DNA of 64,000 nucleotides from Mansonella perstans. Taxonomy: Eukaryota; Nematoda; Chromadorea; Rhabditida; Onchocercidae. A model generated the notes under the pieces. It worked only from the letters and a program-made list of their open reading frames with translations. It had not been told where the DNA came from and searched no databases. This document shows positions 1 through 12,584 of the stretch, piece by piece. The stretch's first letter is position 1; every line of letters begins with the position of its first letter. Where the stretch lies: NCBI GenBank assembly GCA_037074765.1, contig JBAMDO010000069.1:502094-566093 (forward strand), written 5' to 3'. The position numbers were made by a program, and so were the translations under genes.

Positions 1-892
1 AGTTAAATAGGTAAAATTTTTTATCGGAATTTTTTTTGAAATTTAAATAAAAATTTTTAAAAATTTCAAAATATTTTTATCAACTCAACTATTCTAAGAG
101 TTTTTTCTAGTAAATTAATTATTTAATATTTAATTTGTTAAAAATTTCAATTTCAACACTTTATCATTCATGTCTAAGTTTATATTTGATTTATGTGATT
201 TAATCTGAATTAAGGTTATAAATTATTTTTTAATTTTCAAACTAAATAATTGCAAGTGACAAAAAAAAACTATTCCAATATACGAATGTTGCGGAAGTAG
301 TTGTTACAAACTGATGAAAATAATTATTATTTTGGGCCTCTAAAAGCCTTTTTTTAAAAGGAAAAAATTAAAACTTGCAATTATTTCTTTTAATTCATTT
401 TTGGCATAAGTTATTGCTTTTATACTGAGATGTAACTGAGAATAAAATTTTTCCTCTTTCTTACCTCATATTTTTGAGTGTATAAATCGGGCTTCTTAAT
501 TGCCATAATGGCATGAAGCCCTAGCAAAATTATCCAAAAATTGGCCAACATATGTAATCAATTCCACACCAGAAAAAAGACAAAAAGCTATCAAGGCGAA
601 AATTTCTTGATGATCCCGTAAGATGCAAGCTAAGTGATGAATGAAAAAGAAGAAAGGAAAAAATAAAAACGAAACGATGACACGATGACATTTCAACTGT
701 CATATTGTATGTACAATTCACACTAAAACCTTTTAATTAATTCCCTAAAAAAAGTAAAAAGAACAGGATTTGTAATTTTGAAAATGAGAAAAACAAAAAC
801 CTGATCTGATCAATGTGAGAGTAATAAAATAAAAAAGTATACAAATTATAAAATGACTATAAATGTTATAATTTGATGCTATTAAATAAAGT

Positions 893-968
893 GTAAACAA
901 ATTATAAATTGTAAACAATCATATCGTAAACAATCTGAAAACGTAAACAAATTATTGATTGTAAACAA
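893..968 (+). promoter_or_regulatory. Cluster of five GTAAACAA forkhead-type motifs
   Basis: The octamer GTAAACAA occurs five times, starting at 893, 911, 926, 943 and 961, with spacings of 18, 15, 17 and 18 bp. GTAAACA/TTGTTTAC is the established core of forkhead (FoxO/DAF-16 and FoxA) binding sites. The cluster lies about 1.85 kb upstream of the IBA57-like start codon. The sequence between motifs is AT-rich and only loosely repeated, so the cluster may be a degenerate tandem repeat that happens to contain the motif. Regulatory function is inferred. Confidence 0.45.
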
Positions 969-1940
969 TTTGACAATATAAACCTATACAAAATGATAGC
1001 TTATAAACGAGCACAAAATGTCTGAGGGTCGATTCACTTTCTGTTCGATCGGATGATATCGGTCAATGTTCCTCCACGTCAATCAAATTAGACAACATTT
1101 CTACTTTCTCCATTCTCCTCCGTCCATCCCTCTTCCTCTCCTGATTACATTTCCTTGCAAACAATTATTACACAAAACATCCTCTATGAACTAATGCTAA
1201 TGAATATTTTAGAAATATCCCTTAGCCATTACAACTAATAGCAATCATACCAAAAATACGCTGATATCATCAATTATATCGAAAAATACCAGAAATATTC
1301 AAAATACCAAAAACTAGCACAGCAATTTCAGCTATGAATCATTTTTTTTTTTTTATTGAAAATTTAATGAGACAAAAAGAGTATGAATTTTTTGATATTA
1401 TCGAATTCATTTCATTCTCAGTAATTTACAGCGACAATGATGACCATATGATAATGACGGTAATGATGGCGATAATGCTAATGATGATACCCAGTTTACA
1501 ATGACAATGATGATATATCGATTGTGATGATGATGATAATATTAACGTTGAAAATGTAGTATTTGAAATTCCAAAAGTTAAACTGACTTAAAATTTTTCA
1601 AAAAAAAGTTTCCATTTGATTTGAAAATCACGAATTTGACAATTAAAAAGTTAACAGTAAAAATATTCCCTAAATTAACAATTAATAGTTTGCGTAAGAA
1701 AAAAACGTATTTAAAACTTTTAATGCACTATGAATTTTTTTTCTTGAACTACTTGAACAAATTTTAAAAAATTATCCAGAAAAAAAATCATTCGATTGTT
1801 TAAGTCAATTGAGAAATTGATAAACATTTTTTATACCATATATGCTGGTTGTTATCCGTATTTATTTAATTGAATTTTTGTTAAAAATGAAAAAATATAC
1901 AAACAAATGTGCATCATGAACATCAATCAGTTCAATTATT

Positions 1941-2133
1941 GTTGATTGCAGAGTTAGTTATGATCAATTGCAGAGTTAATTATAGATAATAACAGAGTTA
2001 TGGACAATTTTAGAGTTATGGTCAGTTGCAGAGTTATGATCAGTTGTAGTTATGGTCAGTTGTAGAGTTATATGGTCAATTGTAGAGTTATGAACAATTG
2101 CAGAGTTATGGTCAATTGCAGAGTTAGTTATGG
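1941..2133. repeat. Degenerate tandem repeat, period about 18-20 bp
   Basis: Repeated variants of gagttatggtcaattgca run through this segment, about ten imperfect copies with gatc/gtca and tgca/tgta alternations. It ends in a run of more than fifteen T. It is noncoding, in the upstream flank of the IBA57-like gene. Confidence 0.75.
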
Positions 2134-2813
2134 TTTTTTTTTTTTTTTTTCAATTGCAGTTTTTTTGATATGGCACATACCAAAAAAAAAGTCAAATTAT
2201 AAAATTTAGTATTCTGCAATCAGAATGTAAAATTAAAAAAAAATAATGCATGTATAAATAATCTATGTAAGCTTAGTGAATTGTGAGAAAACGGAACCAA
2301 ACTTTCAAGGATTAGAAAAATTTCTGGAAAATGTTCGAAATTTCATTTCAGGAAAATGTCCGAAATTTCATTTCTGAAAAAAGTTCGAAATTTTATCAGA
2401 AATACAACATACCCTCATTTCATGATTGTAATATACTTTACCTTGTAAATCTTTCATCGCTTTTTTTCTTTTCATTTTCTATTCTTACACCTCTGCTCAT
2501 TAATTACACTTCTGCAACAATACTATTTCACGAATCTCAGCAATCTTTTCCATCTCATCAAACCTCTTGATCCTTATTGCATTATCGAGCCGCGAAATGC
2601 TTATATGTTGTTTGAGAGAGCAACCAGGAATAATATGTCCTATGATAGTGGTCAGTAGTCCACAATGAAAATCAATTGATATCTCTTTGTTTTAACAATG
2701 TTTTTATGAACATTAATTTGGTGACTTTCTTTTTTTTCCCTTCGATTTTATCACAAATGTTGAAGTAATATTGAAGTTTTGAATTAAAAAAGAAGGGCGA
2801 GAAATTAGCTGAA

Positions 2814-5066
2814 ATGATATACAATCTTCAACATCGTGGATTACTTCGGGCAAAAGGGAAAGAAGTATTTCAATTCTTGCAAGCTCTCCTTACAAATGAT
2901 ATCAGGTCAAGTATACTTTTTTTCCTTTTTTTAAATTTACTTTTATTATACTTATATAATTAGTTCTTACTGTATAGAACGCATTATCCCGAAGCCATTT
3001 TGTCCATAAATTTATATGTCATATCAGAAAGATACATCAGAAAAGAGATTAAGGATTAATTACGGATGATACCAATGAGATCTTGATACTTGAACTCTAA
3101 CCTTCTTTCCGTGATATGCATATTTCTTGATGCCCTTCTCACATTATGAATACAAATCGAGAACAATGCAGTGCCACAGTAACACACACATATAAATACA
3201 GGACGACTACTATGACTTTGCAGGACCTTTTCATTTTGTTCATATAGATATCGAATAATTAGCTTAATTAATTACAAAAAATTGCTACGTCGAATAAGTG
3301 TTTAATCAGTTACACAAATTACTACTTGATAATTATGCTTACCTTTTTTTAATCATAAAGAACATTATCTTTGTGTAACATTTCTGTTTGTGATCAATGA
3401 TATCAGTGGGTTATTTAATGAATGATGATAGAGAAAGGTGTGAGATATTAGAAGATATTTAGCCAAACAGATATATGTGTTTTATTGAGTATTAAATGAA
3501 AAGTTTACTTTGATTGATATTGGCAAGTGGGAAGTAAATAGAATTAATAAATGTAGCAATTTTTAGACGTTTAGCAGATGGCAGAGCGCAGTATACTTTG
3601 CTCCTCAATAGTCATGGCCGCATCGTAGAAGATTTGATTTTATATCGACAAGCAGATGAAATTTTGATTGAAAGTGATCGAAATAATCAGTCGAAGTTGC
3701 AAGAATTGTTTGAATTATTTAAAGTACACAAAGATGTAACATTTGAAGAAGAAACGAAAAGCTATGTTTATCATGCAGACAGCATAACAAATAATGCTCC
3801 TGGCATACAAGATCCACGAGTGCCATCCTTTGGTAAACGAATTCTTGGTAGAATTCATCTCCCAGGTAACAATAACATTGGGAAAATTTTCTTGTAAGAA
3901 AAGCTTTTTTAAAATTTTCTGTAAATTTGATGTAAACATTAAATTGCCATCTTTTTGTTAATGAATAGAAAATTATGAACATTTAACGCGCTTTATTATT
4001 AAAAAAAAAAATTTGCTAATTTTTAGCTTCCAGATGATCAATTAGTAGACGAGAATGCATACCGTGAAAGACGTTTTGATTTTGGTATACCAGAAGGACC
4101 AAATGAATTAGCTGGTGAACTTCCATTGTTCATGAATGCGGATATCATGAACGGCTTAAGGTATTTAAATGTTGAATTTTCATTCTTCTTGACAGCACTC
4201 AAAAGTCTTACAGTCATTGAGAGGCTGCAGATGATTCTGAGTATAAATATATTACAGTATCAACTTAATTTTAATGTACGGCATCAACTTACAGTCATTA
4301 AATTATAAAGTACGGTACAAACTTGCAGTCACTAAAAGGTTGTAGATGATTTCTGAGTATAGTATAAAGCACAGTATAAAGTACAGTACCAACTTAATTT
4401 CTTATTCATTATTAAAAGTTCTTTCGTCAAATTCCATCCTATGTTTATTTATTTGCTGAATTCACTAAAATTGAGGTCATTTTAAAAATTTGCTAATTTT
4501 ACCTTCATTTAACATAGTATTGGTAATTTCATATATTTCAGTGCTAATAAAGGATGTTACTTAGGACAGGAATTGACAGCTCGTGCACTAAATGCACCAG
4601 AAATACGAAAACGCCTTTTACCTTTCACATGTAGCGGTAAGTTAATCGATTTCATTCTTCAATTTTACTCTGTTTATCGCATACATACATTCTTCACCAA
4701 CCGAGACGAAAAATCCCAGCTTTTCCTCAGTATTGTATTGAAAATATAAAAAACTTCAATTAATTTTGAGACTCATCCCTCCTGTTTTGTATCTATTGTG
4801 CTTTTTTTTTTTTTTTTTGATCAACATTTCCAGTTATTTTGTTAATCCTGTTTTCAGAAATGATTACTGGTTCGCTAGCTAGCAACGAAGGAGGACGTCG
4901 TACAGGAAAAGTAATTGCATGCAACGGGAATAAAGGTCTAGCTTTAATACCTTTTTCACGGACCATTCCGCCAACACATTTCCAGTCGAATTGTGCCAAT
5001 ATCAAAATTTTTCTACCTTCTTGGTGGCCAATTGATCCATCCAGTGTTTCAACTCAATCATTATGA
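2814..5066 (+). CDS. IBA57: IBA57-like mitochondrial Fe-S cluster assembly factor (T-protein/COG0354 family)
   Basis: Five exons: 2814-2905, 3567-3865, 4034-4160, 4542-4636 and 4858-5066. All introns are GT..AG, phases agree across every junction, and the total is 822 nt (273 aa plus stop). IBA57 is a folate-binding-fold protein that acts in mitochondria with ISCA1/ISCA2 in late [4Fe-4S] cluster assembly. Evidence is the N-terminal block LQHRGLLRAKGKEVFQFLQ followed by ALLTNDIR (residues 5-31), LLLNSHGRIVEDLILYR after it, and the family signature KGCYLGQELTAR at residues 176-187, which contains the conserved Cys178. The length is somewhat short for the family. I see no clear mitochondrial presequence at this start; the frame stays open upstream to 2775 with no other ATG, so a 5' exon may be missing. 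In exon 3 an acceptor at 4026 would also give HLPDD only with a different donor; 4034 fits the phase. The gene is convergent with the CacyBP gene. Confidence 0.88.
4190..4400. repeat. Imperfect repeats in intron 3 of the IBA57-like gene
   Basis: Variants of cttacagtcattgagaggctgcagatgattctgagtata and of tacagtatcaacttaa recur two to three times. This looks like a degenerate local duplication inside the intron between 4160 and 4542. No coding potential is conserved between copies. Confidence 0.55.
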
Positions 5067-5251
5067 AATTCTAAAAAATAAAAACTCATATGTTTTGAAC
5101 TTAGTGCTCCATGTAAATACTAGACGAACTTTGTTTGGTGACAATATTACCTCAGTACTGGTGAAATTTTCCCTTGGAAGAATGCTTGTTACTTGTGTAA
5201 TGAGAAATGCTCATATTTATTATATTAATTATTTTTCATCTTCTTCTGCTC

Positions 5252-5257
5252 AATAAA
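5252..5257 (+). terminator. AATAAA polyadenylation signal for the IBA57-like gene
   Basis: This is a canonical AATAAA hexamer 186 bp downstream of the stop codon, on the sense strand, before the convergent CacyBP gene begins. It is the best candidate for 3' end formation. It is inferred from sequence only. Confidence 0.5.
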
Positions 5258-5544
5258 ATATTTCATAGTGTAGGTTTTTAGGTACATCTAAAAAAAGTAT
5301 TTATGATAATAACTGTGTTATCAGACAAGGAAAAGTAATTTAAAAAAAAAAAAAATATTGAAATATAACAGCCGCGCAAAATACGAATGCCAATAATTTT
5401 GAGAAGCCAAATTAATTAATGTCTCTGTCCATAGATGTTCTGGATGGGATGAGATACAGCATATGCATGAGTGTGCAAATATGTGTGCAATTAACACATC
5501 GAGAAATATTTCAAACAACAAATTGTTTCATGAGTAATACGTAA

Positions 5545-7402
5545 TTACATTGATTCATCGATTGGTTCTTGGTTCTTCTTTGTCTGACTTTCATGCCATG
5601 CTTTACGAATTGTTCGTTTCATGTCATCATCTCCTTCATCGTACATTTGCTTCATGAGATTCATCAGTGATTCTTGTGGATCGGCTTTCTGGTCAAATTT
5701 AGGTGTACTAAAATAGCAAGAGTTGTACAGAAGTCAAACAAAAATTTCCAAATCGCGAAAATAAAAAGCTGCTTTTCGAAAACAGATACTGTAAGTCTAA
5801 AATATCTTGAGGTAACTGTGAATTAAGATTTTTTCTTTAAATTTATTAATTAGTTTTCAAATAGTTGATGCACAATTCTAACCTCTTCTCCTTGCTTTGC
5901 ATTTCTGCTTTCGTCAAATACTTCCAGTTCTCCTCGTCTGTCTTTCGCATCATAATCAGTAGAAGATTTGTTTTTTGCTATAAGTATGGTTGAAATCAAT
6001 TATTCTATTAGAGTTAAAATAATTCTTGTCGGTGATGTTTTATAAACAGTCTATAATGTATATTCTAATGTATATTCTGCATTATTAAAAAATTCTTTCT
6101 ATGCTTACACAGAAAAACAGAGATAACACCAGAATCACTAATTGAAAATAGAACTGCAAGAAGGGATAAAATAAAAATCAAAGCAGATTCAAAGAACTGC
6201 ATGGCGATTGAACTTTGATATAACACGAAAGTAATTTCCGGTAAATTCATTCATGAAGCATCAATAATAGAATCTCTCGAATGAATAAAGTGTCACCTTG
6301 AAAGAAGAGCTGGATGGATTGATTGCTTTGAGTAAACCCTTTATTATCAAATAGTAATTTTTTGAAGATACATCACGAGCATTTACTTCCACTTGACTGC
6401 AATCAGGAAAATATTAGATGATAGCTATCAATCTGATAATATGTTTGAAAATACGTCTTTCTAGAGTATTCGTCTAAATTCGTCTAGATATTCACCAATG
6501 CACATGAAATATTCGCCTTTCAACAGTGCATAACTAAAATTGAAATCATAACAAGCTTTACCTTTCCGAAAAGCTAACTACAATCTGTTCTTGCGGAACA
6601 GTATGTATGTCTGGAATGGTAAGATAAAGCTTCACATATTTGTCGCTTTGATCCCAAGCTGAAATAATGACAACAATCAGGAAAATCTTTTCGTAATCGT
6701 CTTTGTATCTCTAATCAAATAGAGGACATATTTTGCTATATTTGGGATAAAATGAAATCTATTTCACGCGCATGCTGATAACTTCAAAACTGTGATAATG
6801 AAACAGTGAAAAAATAATCTATTGACTTATTTTTCATGTTTTATAGGGAAAAATTGCCTTGGATATATAGCACGATGAGTGAAATTTCAAAAGAAGCTTA
6901 CTACCACAAATAGCATAACTTATCATCAACGCATTCAGTTACCATAATTTGTGATTTTCACTGTCGCCAACGGTACGGCATTCGAAGATACAGCTTCTGT
7001 TCTTGACTGTTTCATTGGTATATCACCACCACCATTAACGCTACTCGCTACTTCTAGCGCTTTTATCTGAAATAAAAAAAATAATCACTTAGCGAAATTT
7101 ATTTGACAAGCAAATGAGTAGTTATAAATACCGTTTTTGGCGTTTTCCTTATTTAACGAGAAAATGGGCTTCATATTAATAACACTCTTCTTACTAACAA
7201 ATTCACCGAATTCGTTATTAGAGCTTCATTTGCTAACCATATTCTATTAAATATAGCCGAAAAGAGAAACAAATACTACTACCTTTTCTTCAATTTCAGC
7301 GATCTTTGCATCTAGCATGCTCTTTACCATTTTCCGAGAAGAAATGGCACGCAAACTTCGCAGTTCATATAAGTCATGCCGTAATTCATCACGTTCACCC
7401 AT
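5545..7402 (-). CDS. CACYBP: Calcyclin-binding protein / Siah-interacting protein (CacyBP/SIP)
   Basis: Six exons on the minus strand: 7402-7283, 7066-6943, 6658-6562, 6396-6297, 5977-5883 and 5707-5545. Phases agree at every junction; 699 nt give 232 aa, close to the 228 aa of human CacyBP. The family is an adaptor that links Siah1 and Skp1 ubiquitin-ligase components and binds S100 proteins. Residues 1-40 form a charged N-terminal helical segment (MGERDELRHDLYELRS...). A CS (p23-like) domain follows at about 77-165, with TNYAWDQSDKYVKLYLTIP. The C-terminal SGS region has ENWKYLTKAEMQSKEK, then SLMNLMKQMYDEGDDDMKRT and IRKAWHES, which is the diagnostic CacyBP ending. The start was chosen because it directly follows a CAG acceptor-like site (possible trans-splice site) and gives the family's N-terminal length. 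It is tail-to-tail with the IBA57-like gene, with about 480 bp between the stop codons. Confidence 0.93.
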
Positions 7403-8411
7403 TTCTGATAGTTTTGCAAAAATTCAGCAAAATTCCAAAATGCAGAATTAATAACTGCAACAAAATATACAACTTTATTTATAGGGTGTAAAATAGCTTG
7501 TTTTATGTATTTGAAGCTCAAGCGATAAATAGTTCCAAACGGTTCGGTCCACATGAACTAACAAATGAATATTGAAAAGGTGACAGAATGAATGTAAATG
7601 GTGGTCATATTCTTTTTAACAAATACATTAAAAATTTTGATTAAAGTTTGCTTTCAAACTGACAGAATTTATTATTTTTAAACCTTCATGTTCTATTGTT
7701 ACAAATAAAAAAGACAAAATAATCCTTAATTTAGAAAAGTTTGGAAATAACTATGACAGCGCATCAAAAATCTAATACAAACAGATAATTATCAAGTAAT
7801 CAGTCGATGAATAACTTGCTAATCTCTAAGTAATCGCATTTTAGAAATCATGAAAAAGTACACGTGTAATAGATATCAACTAAAAAAAAAAGTGTATTTA
7901 CAAATACTTTCGTAATTCACGTAATTTCAGTTTTTTACAGACAATGAATCAATCGATTATTTGACAATCTCTAAAGTAATGGTATGATAAAGAACACGTT
8001 TCAAAATAGACTTTGAAAAAAAAAACACGTACTAAAATGATGTAGTAACAAACAATTAATCGAGCTAAGTAGCTCATCATTACGTAAATTCACGTAATCC
8101 CAAGAATAAATCTTACCACAGACGTAATCTTGTCTGTCGTTAGCTTGTCGTTTAGCCTGGCTAACGTAACCTTGTTAGTCCCTCAAATGTACCGCTACGC
8201 TATCGCAATTTAAATACCAAACCTATTCCATCAATAATTTGCTAGAATGTTCTCGATGTTCCGAAATTTCTTACAATCTCTACCATCTGGTCAGTCAGCG
8301 TATTCTTTTCCCTCCTGTTACTGCAAAATCATTCAATCTGATGCTTTGTTCACATACTGTTTTTATTAACTCCATCAGTCTGTTCTCTTTCGAACTGTAA
8401 CATTTCTTTGG

Positions 8412-8450
8412 GCACACACACACACACACACACACGCGCGCACACGCACA
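8412..8450. repeat. (CA)n microsatellite
   Basis: A run of CA dinucleotides with CG interruptions at its 3' end (cacacgcgcgcacacgcaca). It is noncoding. Confidence 0.95.
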
Positions 8451-9643
8451 ATACGTATCATTTTATTTGATCTAGGATTATTATATGTAATAATTTAAAT
8501 AAAAATTTATATTCGGATTTAGATCTGAAATAAAAGAAATCGGAAATGACATGCCTCATCAATTTTTCAGTATTTTACGTGAAAATAGGTCAGTGACATC
8601 TGTTACAGATTATTCTCCGAGAATTATTCTCCAGGGAAAAATCCTTGAAAACAGTCTTTTTGAAGAGTTTTACAAAGATTTCTCCCGCTCCCCAGTATTC
8701 ACTGATGATAGCTGAGAGAGGATGCATTTCAAAATTACTGTTTTTTTTTTGAAATGTCTCCGACATTTGAAACAAATCTTAAATTGAACATTTCAGTTTT
8801 TTTTTTTGAAATTAATTCTTAAAATTCTTTTACCAGTTAGTAATTAACAGGTAGAGGGTGTTATTTTGAGAAAAATTCAATGCATTTTTGATATATGTCA
8901 TTTAAATAAGCATAATTAAGTGAATCATTAACATTTGAAATGTTATACTGGGAAAATATTTGTGATAATTTGACAATTTCACTATTTGTAACAATTTTAA
9001 TTGATAATTAAGTATATATCTAATTATGTTGTTAATTAAGTGTATATCTAACTATATTATTAATTTTATCAGTTCTTTTAAACTCTTATCATTTTACCAT
9101 TCCAACATTTTTTATTTTTACAAGAAGAAATTATCAGCTGTTACTATCCAGCTGATATTATTTTACTGTAACAGTTTTTTTTTATCAATTGAAATAATTG
9201 AATTATTTTAAGATAGGCAAAATATGATGATGAATTGTCAACTTTGCATTTTTCTTTACATTTATTAAAAAATGTTCACATCAATTGTTCTTATTTATTG
9301 TGATGAAAAAAATTATTACCTTATATTTAGAAGAGATTGACTAAGAAGTTTTTTGTGTTTAATCTAAAAAAGGTAACACATAGATATTAAACCATTACCA
9401 TCCATCATAATAGTTGTTTTTTTCCAAGGAATGCAGAGAATAATACAAAAACTTTTATTATTCGAAACTGGGAATTATTATTATCAGTGTTGAATTCAAA
9501 GATTGGATGGAAGATAGAATTGGAGTTGGGAAAAATAATGAAACTGTCGATTGTGGAAGAGCTTTATAAAATGAAATTGAAATGTGATAGATGAAACAGA
9601 TCCCTTTTTCACATAAGTATGATTTGTAATTATGTATATTAAT

Positions 9644-10156
9644 ACATATTCCATGCAAACATAAATTCTCCAGTACATATTCCATGCAAGGATAAATTCT
9701 CCAGTACATATTCCATGCAAGGATAAATTCTCCAGTACATATTCCATGCAAGGATAAATTCTCCAGTACATATTCCATGCAAGGATAAATTCTAATCCAG
9801 AAAAATTACATATTCCATGCAAGGATAAATTCTCCAGTACATATTCCATGCAAGGATAAATTCTCCAGTACATATTCCATGCAAGGATAAATTCTCCAGT
9901 ACATATTCCATGCAAGGATAAATTCTCCAGTACATCCATGCAAGGATAAATTCTCCAGTACATATTCCATGCAAGGATAAATTCTCCAGTACATATTCCA
10001 TGCAAGGATAAATTCTCCAGTACATATTCCATGCAAGGATAAATTCTCCAGTACATATTCCATGCAAGGATATAATTCTCCAGTACATATTCCATGCAAG
10101 GATAAATTCTCCAGTACATATTTCATGCAAGGATATAATTCTCCAGTACATGTTCC
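9644..10156. repeat. Minisatellite, 31-bp unit, about 16 copies
   Basis: Head-to-tail copies of a 31-bp unit that begins acatattccatgcaagg and ends attctccagt. Copies are nearly identical. Exceptions are a first copy with caaacata, one unit interrupted around 9793-9808 by a non-repeat insert, one unit shortened by 3 bp at about 9933, and two units near the 3' end with ggatataatt. Because 31 is not a multiple of 3 and the unit has no stop on the minus strand, all three minus frames stay open and read the same 31-residue cycle (MYWRIYPCMEYVLENLSLHG...). The long minus-strand open frames here are therefore by-products of the repeat, not a gene. Confidence 0.95.
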
Positions 10157-12584
10157 TCAGACAAAGGAATTATTTAGAAGCCTGATCGATACGGTAAAAC
10201 GAATAAAATTATTTCATCATTTTGTTTGATGAATTAATTTCTTTATCCGGAAAATATATCATCATTTTGTACGACGAATCAATCTTTTATCCGGAAAATA
10301 TATATCTTGAACAAATCTTGTTTTGCCTTTCTTTTTTTTTTCGATACTCAATTTCAATTCTTTCTGATAAATGGAAAGGAAAAAAAAGAAAAAACCATGC
10401 CATAATCTATTGTCATTTCAATTCAGACTTGTCACTTCACTTCACACTTAACACTTCAGTGCAGTTCTCGTAAACACATTAAAATAGCATTATGCCATGT
10501 TAACTTTGTTAAAGATATTTTTTACTTTTATAAATGATATATGAAAAATAGTTTAATTTTATTATTTATATAACGAAACGTATGTAAATTGCTAAACGTA
10601 CGAAAGATTTAGTGCAAAAATTTTTTTGATCTTCAAATCGATGATATATTATTTTATATCATTTAAAAATTAAATAATCATTCAATTAATTCAGTGGACA
10701 CTTTTTTTAAAAAAACTTTATTTAATTCAATTCAAAAACCAACAGAACTTGAAATACAAGAAGTTAATTATTAATTTCAGAAAAAAAATGTTTTAAATTA
10801 TAAATCGAAATGTGAAATCAAATATTATATTTATTATAAGAGAAACTTGTAATTTTTTCATTCGATCGGAATTTTTTTTTTTTTGCTCAGGCTATCATTT
10901 ATCAGAAGTATACTCTGTCTTGAACTATCCTAATATCCATCGAATTTTTTTTTTAAATCAATTATGAAAATTATTTCAATAACATTGTTTCCCGATGAAT
11001 GTTGAACATCTATATGAAAGTCAAATTGCTTGATAACGCAATGCTCATTTGATGCTTAGAATGGTAAGGAAATTACATTGGAATAACACCTGATATTTTT
11101 TGATATCATCATTGGTACAACAATATTTTAATAGTGTAACAACAAAATGAAACGGTGACAATTGATCAGATAAGAAGTCATCAAGTGGTTGTACATACAA
11201 TTGTAGCAGCTGGATTAATGAATGTACATTGATAATTCACCATGGTAGTCATTAGTACACTGATATCAATGTATTAATGATTGTAGTAGCTGGATTAATG
11301 AGTGTACATTAAAGCTTAAAATGCTTACAGTAATACATTTAATTAGACTTAACTTGAAGAATCAATAAAAAATAAAATGTAATTATTTCTTTTGCATAAA
11401 ATATGAAAAAAAGATAGATTGTAAGTAACAGATGGATTATTCCTCATCTATTTAATGGTTATTATTAAAATTTTTCTCGGTTAAAATATTCCATTTTCTT
11501 CCTATTAATTAAGGCCTAAAATGGCATTAAATAAGCCATTTTGAGCTAATTTAATTACCTAATTATTGTTTTTTCTGAGTAAATGACCTGGCCACATTTT
11601 CTGGCATTTTGTTTTATCTCGGTGTAATCAGAATAATTTAAATCTATCACACTTATATCCCAGTGGACGTATGCAGAGTCTTGATTATCATGATTATCAA
11701 CGTACTAATGAATATCATGGTGAATTATTAATGTACTAATAATTATCATGTGAATTACCAGTGTACTGATTATCATAGTGAATTACTCGTTTCATCATTT
11801 CCTCATTGATGTAAAATATTACACTGGCATTATAGAAATATGGTTAAAAGATAGATAACATTTTATTCAGGAATTTTTCAAGTGTGAACTGAAAACGATA
11901 ATGACATTGTTAAAATGTGTTAGTTGATGCCTAAAGATGATACCGATAAGAATTTATTTGATATTTGGGGTTTCTTTGATATTCCATTGTGAAAAGATTT
12001 GTTTGTAAACAAAATCAATTTTTGTACAAATCATTAAAATTCAATGAAAAGGACGAATAATAGATCTTGATTTGAATTATTTCATCGTACAGTGACGAAA
12101 GTTAAAGAAATAACTAATTAATTACTTTTAATTTGTATAAAAAATAAAATATTTTAAATTTCAATACTTATACTATTACCAATACATCAATGTTTTTTTC
12201 TTTTTTTCTTTAGCACTACCTACAAATGCGATGTATCGTTGTATATTGTTTTCTCTGTTTAATGGTACACTGCAATAATTTTCGGTAATTCTTTGTCGAA
12301 TATTTCAAAATGTTTTGGTATTGTGTTGTTTAGCTAAGCTTAAGCTAAATGAAGATGAAATATGACGATAGTACAATTAGCGCTTTCTTCATTTTTAACT
12401 GCAGTAATATTACAGTATTTACTTCATTTTTAATTACAGTCGATTCCAATTTCTACATATGTACAGTACTTGTGTATAATTTATTTTAATTCAAACAATC
12501 ATCGTAGCAAATATTTGAAATTTCAATTAATTTTAAATATGATACTTTTAATAATTATATACATAAAAAAACAGTAGTAATAAA

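Larger units (their letters stand above)
1..2813. other. AT-rich upstream region without recognised genes
   Basis: No reading frame here resembles a known protein. Open frames are short and low-complexity. The stretch contains homopolymer runs, a degenerate GAT/ATG-rich patch around 1430-1540, a cluster of GTAAACAA motifs (893-968) and an 18-20 bp tandem repeat (1941-2133), both listed separately. It is the upstream flank of the IBA57-like gene. An upstream noncoding exon of that gene could lie here, but I cannot point to one. Confidence 0.6.

Noticed and set aside
2331..2570. 79-codon plus-strand frame upstream of IBA57
   Set aside because: It begins in a small repeat (tgttcgaaatttcatttc) and continues into T-rich sequence. 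It has no match to an IBA57 leader and no donor in the right phase.
9458..10151. Four overlapping minus-strand open frames of 106-207 codons
   Set aside because: They are the same 31-bp minisatellite read in three frames; no start context, no domain, no conserved flank.
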